Shown: positions 58,059-64,000 of the stretch, piece by piece
Layout of the letters: every line of letters begins with the position of its first letter
Numbering within the stretch: position 1 is the first letter of the stretch
NCBI RefSeq assembly: GCF_000586475.1
Contig: NZ_BAWJ01000003.1
Coordinates: 1 to 64,000 of the forward strand
DNA from: Psychrobacter sp. JCM 18903
GTDB taxonomy: Bacteria; Pseudomonadota; Gammaproteobacteria; Pseudomonadales; Moraxellaceae
DNA length: 64,000 bases
Direction: 5' to 3'
The notes under the pieces: generated by a model
Told to the model about the DNA's origin: nothing
Seen by the model: only the letters and a program-made list of their open reading frames with translations
The model's database searches: none
Made by a program: the position numbers and the translations under genes

Positions 58059-59651
58059 ATGGCAGGGTATATTTTGGCTTTGGATCAAGGGACGACATCG
58101 AGTCGAGCGATATTGTACGATGATCGTGCGCGTCCGATAAAAATGGCACAGCAGCCTACCACTTTACAAACCCCAAAAGCGGGCTTTGTCGAACAAGATG
58201 CACAACAAATTTGGCAAACGCAGATTAGCTGTGCCCATGATGTGATTAATCAAGCAGGGCTGCTTGCTACCGACGTCACCAGTATCGCGATCACCAATCA
58301 GCGTGAATCTATTGTCATGTGGGATAAGCAAACGGGTAAACCTTTAGCCCCTGCCATCATTTGGCAAGATCGCCGTACGGCGAACTACTGTAAAACACTC
58401 GCAGCTGAGAGTGCCAGTAGCATGATGAATGGCAGCCATGATGATGTGACAAGCGAAGTGCAACGCATTACAGGCCTACGTTTAGATCCTTATTTCAGCG
58501 CCAGCAAAATCGCTTGGTTACTAGAGCACAATCCGAAATTGAGCGTACGAGCCAGTAGAGGAGAAATAGCGGTTGGTACTATAGACAGTTGGCTCATATA
58601 TAAGCTCACCGGTGGCGAGCATGTCATTGATGTGACCAATGCTTCCCGTACTTTATTATATGATATCCACAAGCTTGAGTGGTCAGAAGAGCTGTGCGCC
58701 CGTTTTGCGATACCCATGAATATTTTGCCTAAAGTCCTACCATCTGATGGTGACTTTGGTAAAACCAAAAAAGGGCTGTTTGCCAAACAAATTCCTATTC
58801 AAGCGGTATTGGGCGATCAGCAAGCGGCACTTTTTGGACAAGGGTGCCTCGATGCTGGCATGGCTAAAAACACTTATGGTACTGGGTGTTTTATGCTGAT
58901 GAATATTGGTCAAAATCCCAAACTTAGCGAGCATAAATTACTAACGACAATCGCTTGGCAACGAAAATCCACACCGACTCGTCCAGACAATTTATCGTTC
59001 GATCAAATTGTACAGTCAGGCAAACGCATGTTGCAGCCACCCAGAAAAGAAGTCACTTATGCCTTGGAGGGTAGTGTGTTTATGGCAGGTGCTATTGTCC
59101 AATGGTTACGGGATAATCTGGGTATGATTCAACAAAGCAGTGAAGTCGAAGATTTAGCCCGCCAAGTTGATAGTAGTGAAGAGGTGGTGTTACTGCCTGC
59201 ATTCACAGGACTAGGAGCACCCTATTGGCGCTCCGATATCAGCGCGAGTATTACTGGTATGAGCCGCGGCACGACTAAAGCCCATATTGCTCGTGCTGCG
59301 TTAGAGGCGGTTGCTTATCAAACTTATGATGTGCTCATTGCTATGCAAAAAGACAGTCCTCATCCATTAACTGAGCTAAGAGTAGATGGTGGCGCGGCTA
59401 ACAATGACTTATTGATGCAGTTTCAAGCTGATTTACTCGATGTGCCTGTCCTGCGTCCGAGAGATACAGAAATTACTGCCAAAGGTGCAGCATTGCTCGC
59501 GGGGTTAAAAACAGGGTTATATGATGAAGGGACGATGCAATCATCATGGCAAGTCGATCGTATTTTTGAACCCCAGATGTCCAGTGATATCCGTGAACAA
59601 CATCTTAATAAGTGGCAACGAGCCATCGATAGAGCATTGACATCCTTATAA
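58059..59651 (+). CDS. glpK: Glycerol kinase
   Basis: GlpK phosphorylates glycerol to glycerol 3-phosphate with ATP. The FGGY-family protein shows LALDQGTTSSRAILYD at the start, ITNQRESIVMWDKQTGKPLAPAIIWQDRRT, TGLRLDPYFSASKIAWLLEH, DVTNASRTLLYDI, LGDQQAALFGQGC, NTYGTGCFMLMN, and LTELRVDGGAANNDLLMQFQAD. Length is 530 residues (E. coli 502), with a ~20-residue insertion near 115-125 and another near 310-325. No glpF or glpD is adjacent. AGGA lies eight bases before the ATG. Confidence 0.96.
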   Translation: MAGYILALDQGTTSSRAILYDDRARPIKMAQQPTTLQTPKAGFVEQDAQQIWQTQISCAHDVINQAGLLATDVTSIAITNQRESIVMWDKQTGKPLAPAIIWQDRRTANYCKTLAAESASSMMNGSHDDVTSEVQRITGLRLDPYFSASKIAWLLEHNPKLSVRASRGEIAVGTIDSWLIYKLTGGEHVIDVTNASRTLLYDIHKLEWSEELCARFAIPMNILPKVLPSDGDFGKTKKGLFAKQIPIQAVLGDQQAALFGQGCLDAGMAKNTYGTGCFMLMNIGQNPKLSEHKLLTTIAWQRKSTPTRPDNLSFDQIVQSGKRMLQPPRKEVTYALEGSVFMAGAIVQWLRDNLGMIQQSSEVEDLARQVDSSEEVVLLPAFTGLGAPYWRSDISASITGMSRGTTKAHIARAALEAVAYQTYDVLIAMQKDSPHPLTELRVDGGAANNDLLMQFQADLLDVPVLRPRDTEITAKGAALLAGLKTGLYDEGTMQSSWQVDRIFEPQMSSDIREQHLNKWQRAIDRALTSL

Positions 59652-59917
59652 GTATTCAACAGACACATTAAAATATTGTAACAACTCAATGAAAAATTAC
59701 TTAAAACGCTTCACTGTCCTACAAAATCATTATAAAGATACAGGCTGTAACGCAAGGCAATCGCAATCTGGACACAATTTACACAACCTATCTATCTGTT
59801 GTTATCCATAAATTTCTATACTTTAGGCGACTCAAGTAACACATGATTCGAGTAAGACCGCTAATTTTTAGCACTTAATAAATCTAAAATATAACAAATT
59901 AATTTAAGGATAAAATT

Positions 59918-60430
59918 ATGAGTAACTATGACGGTATTGATCGCAGTGAAGTAAAGCATATGTCAAAAGAAGCTAAGCAGGATCTGAATGCTGATATCAT
60001 CACAGGTGAGCCAGGTTCGCATCCAGTAGGCACAGCTATTGGTGGTCTTGGCGGCGCAGCAGCGGGTGCAGCAATCGGTACAATGGCAGGACCACTTGGT
60101 ACACTCATTGGTGGTGCGATTGGTGCTATCGTTGGTGGCGGTGCAGGACATGCAGCAGCAGAAGCGATTGATCCAACACGTGAAGAAGCTTACTGGCGTG
60201 CAGAATATGCAAATGTTGATTATTACAAAGAAGGTTATGACTTCGACCGTGATCTACATCCAGCTTATGCAGTAGGGTACGCCAACCGTGCTCGTTATCC
60301 TGCGGATGCACGTTTTGAAGACCATGAAGCTGAATTAGAGCGCTCATGGCATGAAGTAAAAGGTGAATCACGCATGGAGTGGGAAGAAGCACGCAAAGCA
60401 TCGTATGACGCATGGAATCGTGTATCGTAA
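59918..60430 (+). CDS. Glycine-zipper protein
   Basis: The 170-residue protein has three parts: a short hydrophilic N-terminus (1-35), a glycine-zipper membrane-inserting region (about 38-84, GTAIGGLGGAAAGAAIGTMAG then GAIGAIVGGGAGHAAAEAI) and a polar, aromatic C-terminal region with several YxxxY and W residues. It lacks a clear signal peptide. Such proteins are often stress-induced, and the zipper may insert into or associate with membranes. Function is unknown. Bases 59652-59917 between glpK and this gene hold nothing obvious. Confidence 0.8.
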   Translation: MSNYDGIDRSEVKHMSKEAKQDLNADIITGEPGSHPVGTAIGGLGGAAAGAAIGTMAGPLGTLIGGAIGAIVGGGAGHAAAEAIDPTREEAYWRAEYANVDYYKEGYDFDRDLHPAYAVGYANRARYPADARFEDHEAELERSWHEVKGESRMEWEEARKASYDAWNRVS

Positions 60431-60563
60431 TAAGCGAAACTAACAGCACATTTGATTTAAGTAAGTAGACAGTATATAAGCTTACTACCTTATCACTGGG
60501 CTTAGTCTGATTGTAGACTTGGGTCTGCTGATAGACTAAATACTTTCAATTTATGTTATTTTA

Positions 60564-60596
60564 AAGTCTTCAAAGATTTCTTTGGAGGCTTTTTTG
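60564..60596 (+). terminator. Terminator downstream of the glycine-zipper gene
   Basis: AAGTCTTCAAAG pairs with CTTTGGAGGCTT (two G-U pairs) around a 4-base loop and is followed by a T-run. It lies about 130 bases after the stop. Confidence 0.65.
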
Positions 60597-60678
60597 CTGT
60601 ATATTACTAAGTATGAATATATTAAACAGCCAATCATCTTTGGAAGCAATATTCTAGAATAAAAATAATAGGTAATCT

Positions 60679-61706
60679 ATGAACAATAATGCGGAAGCTA
60701 GAAGCGCCAGACAGTTTTATATCGCCACTGCTAACTTGCTCAATTTTGCCAACCCTAACCGAATTTATTATGACAATGCGCCAGCTTACAGTAACTATGA
60801 ATACGAGCACAAGCTAAGCGGCATCACCGATTTATTAGCAAAAGCTCATGCTGATATTATTGCGGTGCAAGAAGTCTGGGATAGTAATGCGCTTGAAGCG
60901 TTGGCGGTGTCGTTGGGATTTAACCCCGAGCATGTTGTTGTTCCGTTGGCAAGCAACGACCGTTCAAGCCTTATACCCATGGCAAAGGGGCACAAAACAC
61001 TCCTGCTGTTGGTATTATTAGCCGTTTTGAGCAATTAGAAAGCCGCTTGCTTGAAGACATTGCACCAAAAGCGGTGATTGATATCCCTGATATTGGTCTT
61101 TACCAGCGCTTTAATCGTCCACCATTGGTAGTACGGGTCGATGCCTTTGGGCAACCGATAACGATTATTACGGCGCATCTAAAAAGTAAACGGGCATTTT
61201 TCTTGCGTGATGAAAGTGGCAATTTGTTAGAAGACATGGACGATCCAAATATTCGAGTTCGTGCCAAGCTCCGTAGCTTATGTATGCGTGCCGCAGAAGC
61301 AGCTTCTATTCGGATGTCTATTATAGAGCGCTTACGTCATACTCGTGAGCCATTGATTTTGTTAGGTGATATGAACGATGTCACTGGTAGCGTCACCACC
61401 CAATTGATGGCTGAGACTGGTGAAGTTAATTACGATAAAGGCATGCGCGATGTTGCATTATTCGATGCTGCGCGTATCCAAGCACGCTATGGTTGGATGA
61501 AAGATGTGGCATATACCCATATATATCAAGGTATGCCAGAAGTGATTGATCAATTATTTGTTTCAGAAGAGTTTCTTCCTGATAGCAAGTTTTCACTGGG
61601 TCAGGTTGAAAGAGTAGACTATTTCAATGACCATTTAAAGTGGGACTATGCAGATAGAGTCATCGATCATGGTATTATAAGAGCGAAAATTAAACTCAAT
61701 GATTAA
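60679..61706 (+). CDS. Endonuclease/exonuclease/phosphatase family protein, frame broken
   Basis: The EEP fold is recognisable: IATANLLNFANPN (Asn motif), AKAHADIIAVQEVWD (catalytic glutamate), ITIITAHLKSKRAF (His), ILLGDMNDVTGS (Asp/Asn) and VIDQLFVSEE, ending FNDHLKWDYADRVIDHGII (Asp-His). The frame is lost near 60969 (CC), where one base is missing; repaired, the chain reads SSxYTHGKGAQNTPAVGIISRFEQLESRL. About 342 residues. Possible roles are nuclease or sphingomyelinase/phosphatase activity; no signal peptide is visible. Confidence 0.88.
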
Positions 61707-61941
61707 ATTTTTTACATTACGTGGTTAACGCTATTAAATGGTTGACCTATACATTATTTTTTAACCCATTTATCTCCCTTGCTTGATAGTGTACAAGCGT
61801 TTATGATGCCTCTCCATTAGACATAGTAGCGCTAATATCAGTGCTACATTATTAGCTAATAGGATGTAATTCTTCAATTTAGGGCGAATACTATCTACTG
61901 AAGATTATATTTATAAAATAGGGTGTAACATTAAGAGACTT

Positions 61942-62636
61942 ATGATGAGCGAAAATAAAGACGAAAAGATTGAAGATGTGTTGGTAGATTCGGAACTGGC
62001 AAAAAAACTGGTACCGAATAAGTTTAAGTTTACCAGCCAACAAGGCCGTGCGCGCCGTCAAAAACTTTTGGCTGGTGCCAAGAAGTTAAGTGAAACCCAA
62101 CCTATCAATGACATTACTTTGGCGGCTGTATGTGAAGAAGCAGGCATTCCAAGAGCTTCTGCTTATCACTTTTTTCCTAACATCGAAGCGATATTTTTAG
62201 CATTGCGTTTTTTGAATGCTATCGAAATATTAGAAATAGTAGAAACAGTAGATATTGGTAATTATGACAGATGGCAGGGCTATTTGACGGCGCTTATTGA
62301 TAATTGTGTGACGATATTCCATAACGACGAAACCAAAGCCAAGCTCATTTATGACACGAACACGCCTGATTTTGAAGGTGATAGTTTGGTGAAGATATCG
62401 ATCATCAAATCGTCGATTTGGTTTATAAGCGTTTATCAGAGCGCTACGAGATGCCGAGTTTCCACGATATTCAAGACACGCTATTGATTGCTTATAGCAT
62501 TATTAATGCGATATTCACATTGTCTTATCGTCGTCATCAAAGCATTACCAATGAATATATCCAAGAAGCAAACACTGCGTTTATCGCTTATTTGCGTTGC
62601 TATCTACCAGAAAAGCTACCGCGTAAGAATCGCTAG
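61942..62636 (+). CDS. TetR/AcrR family regulator, frame broken
   Basis: The helix-turn-helix region (about 37-85) is clear: QGRARRQKLLAGAKKLSETQPINDITLAAVCEEAGIPRASAYHFFPNIEAIFLAL. The frame is lost at 62385-62387 (TTT for TTTT); the restored protein reads DSFGEDIDHQIVDLVYKRLSERYEMPSFHDIQ and continues to a stop at 62636 (about 231 residues). The N-terminal ~35 residues before the DNA-binding domain are longer than usual. Target unknown. Confidence 0.85.
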
Positions 62637-62708
62637 TTTTTTCGCTATTCAGATGATGTATAGACATTAGGGCATGGTTAACATGCTCTAATATCTGTTA
62701 AGTCAATA

Positions 62709-62738
62709 CAAAAAAGCCGACATTATATGTCGCTTTTT
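62709..62738. terminator. Bidirectional terminator
   Basis: AAAAAG, a one-base bulge and CGACAT pair with ATGTCGCTTTTT around a 3-base loop. It sits between the convergent TetR and secreted-protein genes and can end both. Confidence 0.75.
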
Positions 62739-62775
62739 GTATTTACTGCCTTGATGAGCAGTGGTAATAATGGAA

Positions 62776-63549
62776 TTAACGGATAGGCGTTAATACTTGC
62801 CCACGGCAACTATCAGCACTCGTATCTAATGTCTCATATTGCTTATAATAGCTGACGATCAGCTCTTCTAAAGCGACGTTGGTCTGTGAATCATGGGTAT
62901 TGACGTATGCTTCGCGGGCTTGTTCAAGCCAACGATCTGCCATGCGGAAATGGATGCCTGACTCCCGCCAGCCGCGCTCGCATTGGTTCGTAGCGGCCCA
63001 AATTAAAGCGACCTCGCTGAAGGCTATCTCTCGTGGTGCTGACTCGATACCACCACTATCTTTTAGCGCGCTTAAGGTTGCCCATAGATCGGGGCGCATG
63101 AGAGCAGAGTTTGATGGTATGTCTTGAATAAGGTTGAGATCTTGTTCCTTGCCATTTCTTAATGTGGTCAAAATCGTCTCTGCTGCCTGTGCGGCTTGCT
63201 GCCCAGCAGGTGAACGACTATTCATGCTGTCTTGATGGAGGGCATAGTTAAGCCAAGCCTGAGCTTTATAGGCAAAGTATTGTTGACGCGCGCTCATGTT
63301 TTTTTGTTGATACGCTTGTAACTCTGTCAACATACAATTCATAGCACGTTGGCGCGTACTTTGGTATTTTGGGTGGTGAGACTGAGTTTGAACCTCATTG
63401 GCACAGTGAGTAGCGTCACGGGTTACTGCCACTTCAGGAGTATGATGACTCGCCGATGCAACCGAGGTCATTGTCAGGAAAAAAACGGTTGATAATAAAG
63501 CCTTTATGGGTTGTTTATAATGGGCTGCTTTGTTGGCAGGATTAGGCAT
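62776..63549 (-). CDS. Secreted or periplasmic hypothetical protein
   Basis: The start at ATG 63549 is preferred over 25 codons upstream because GAGG lies nine bases before it and the signal peptide then begins normally (MPNPANKAAHYKQPIK, hydrophobic core ALLSTVFFLTMTSVASA, cleavage near residue 34). The mature ~224 residues are helical, with four cysteines (two near residues 49 and 72, two in the C-terminal half: NQCERGW and SADSCRGQ). I do not recognise the family. It lies downstream of an outer-membrane protein gene on the same strand and may share its transcript. Confidence 0.7.
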   Translation of the reverse strand: MPNPANKAAHYKQPIKALLSTVFFLTMTSVASASHHTPEVAVTRDATHCANEVQTQSHHPKYQSTRQRAMNCMLTELQAYQQKNMSARQQYFAYKAQAWLNYALHQDSMNSRSPAGQQAAQAAETILTTLRNGKEQDLNLIQDIPSNSALMRPDLWATLSALKDSGGIESAPREIAFSEVALIWAATNQCERGWRESGIHFRMADRWLEQAREAYVNTHDSQTNVALEELIVSYYKQYETLDTSADSCRGQVLTPIR

Positions 63550-63715
63550 GATGCAAAACCTCATATTAAGCGGATCAGTATCAATATTGGTATTGGTACT
63601 TGCGGTTTTCGGCGCTGATCTCATCGCTTATTAAAATATATCTGTCATATAATATGATGAACAGCGCGTTAACGCCCGCATTGTCGTCAGATGATAACAC
63701 GACAATGGGGATAAA

Positions 63716-64000
63716 TTACAATGTAGAGTGAGTCGTCAAACGCTGGTTCTTACGTGGATCATCACGTTTGAATAGGTCTTCGTCAAACTTGAAACGTAAT
63801 CTAAAGTAAGCGCCTTCCATAGTGCTATCGTCATAAGCGATGTCTTCATCCTCAAAGCCCATGAAGTTATAACCTAGTGACAACCAAAGATTGGTCATCG
63901 GGCTATAGCCTACTTCCGCACCCAGCATATAAGACATATCATCTGCTTGTTTGTTCCAATAAGTGCCTGCTTGCAAGCCCACATCCCAGCGCTCACTGAT
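63716..64000 (-). CDS. C-terminal end of an outer-membrane beta-barrel protein (partial)
   Basis: The frame runs off the right edge, so only the last ~94 residues are seen. Alternating hydrophobic strands (MLGAEVGYSPMTNLWLSLGYNFMGFED and EGAYFRLRFKFDED) are typical of the last strands of an outer-membrane barrel, and the chain closes with a short basic tail. The same C-terminal signature occurs in large surface proteins with repeated domains; whether this is such a protein cannot be seen from here. Confidence 0.7.
   Translation of the reverse strand: MSERWDVGLQAGTYWNKQADDMSYMLGAEVGYSPMTNLWLSLGYNFMGFEDEDIAYDDSTMEGAYFRLRFKFDEDLFKRDDPRKNQRLTTHSTL

Noticed and set aside
57571..59812. GTTATGGATAAC-type motif on both sides of glpK as a paired operator
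   Set aside because: Only about 12 bases are shared, the downstream one lies after the gene, and the match is within chance for AT-rich DNA.

Overview
The window looks like chromosome of a gammaproteobacterium of the Moraxellaceae, most likely Psychrobacter. This is judged from protein character (FimV, Asn-rich GspJ and GspK, SthA, PpsR), the dispersed type II secretion genes and the moderately AT-rich composition; no database search was possible. It is mostly core chromosome with no phage, IS element or CRISPR array.

Layout. 0.1-9 kb: infA, truA, an asparaginase, a split fimV locus, queA and dinB. 9.3-19.3 kb: a small hypothetical gene, tRNA-Leu(CAA), fpr, trmO, then scattered type II secretion genes (gspE, later gspHIJK) with tatD and a tetR between them. 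19.3-23.5 kb: a FabR-like repressor, dgt, a His-rich lipoprotein behind a near-perfect Zur operator, and ychF. 23.8-30.7 kb: two convergent superfamily I helicase genes, one a UvrD/Rep-like enzyme and the other a ~1555-residue helicase with a C-terminal Vsr-like nuclease domain, the best candidate here for a defence or repair module. 31.1-38.7 kb: a catabolic stretch (amino-acid oxidase plus RidA, enoyl-CoA hydratase, VOC enzyme with divergent LysR, glycerate kinase, GntP permease). 38.9-43.2 kb: cobT-cobS-cobC and, on the other strand, rpsF-rpsR-rplI. 43.5-50.8 kb: an RDD protein, divergent ppsA and ppsR, a lipoprotein and sthA. 50.9-57.4 kb: a minus-strand efflux cluster (TolC, YihY/BrkB, HlyD, two ABC-2 permeases) with no ATPase gene. 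58-64 kb: glpK, a glycine-zipper protein, an EEP nuclease, a TetR regulator, a secreted protein and the end of an outer-membrane protein.

The most pervasive oddity is technical. About 25 positions break otherwise intact, conserved genes. In nearly all of them exactly one base is missing, usually in a run of 2-4 identical bases, and the repaired gene lengths become divisible by three. This is the signature of homopolymer under-calling in the source assembly rather than of gene decay. I therefore annotate the broken genes (dinB, trmO, gspH, both helicases, the oxidase, the VOC gene, cobT, cobC, a small hypothetical gene, a permease, hlyD, the EEP nuclease and a tetR) as single genes over their full span.

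The fimV locus is different. Its C-terminal membrane/TPR part has its own Shine-Dalgarno sequence and a stop codon just upstream in frame, so that split looks natural. Three ~110-bp copies of one dispersed, inverted-repeat-ended element (21.6, 32.4 and 55.6 kb) occupy otherwise empty intergenic DNA.
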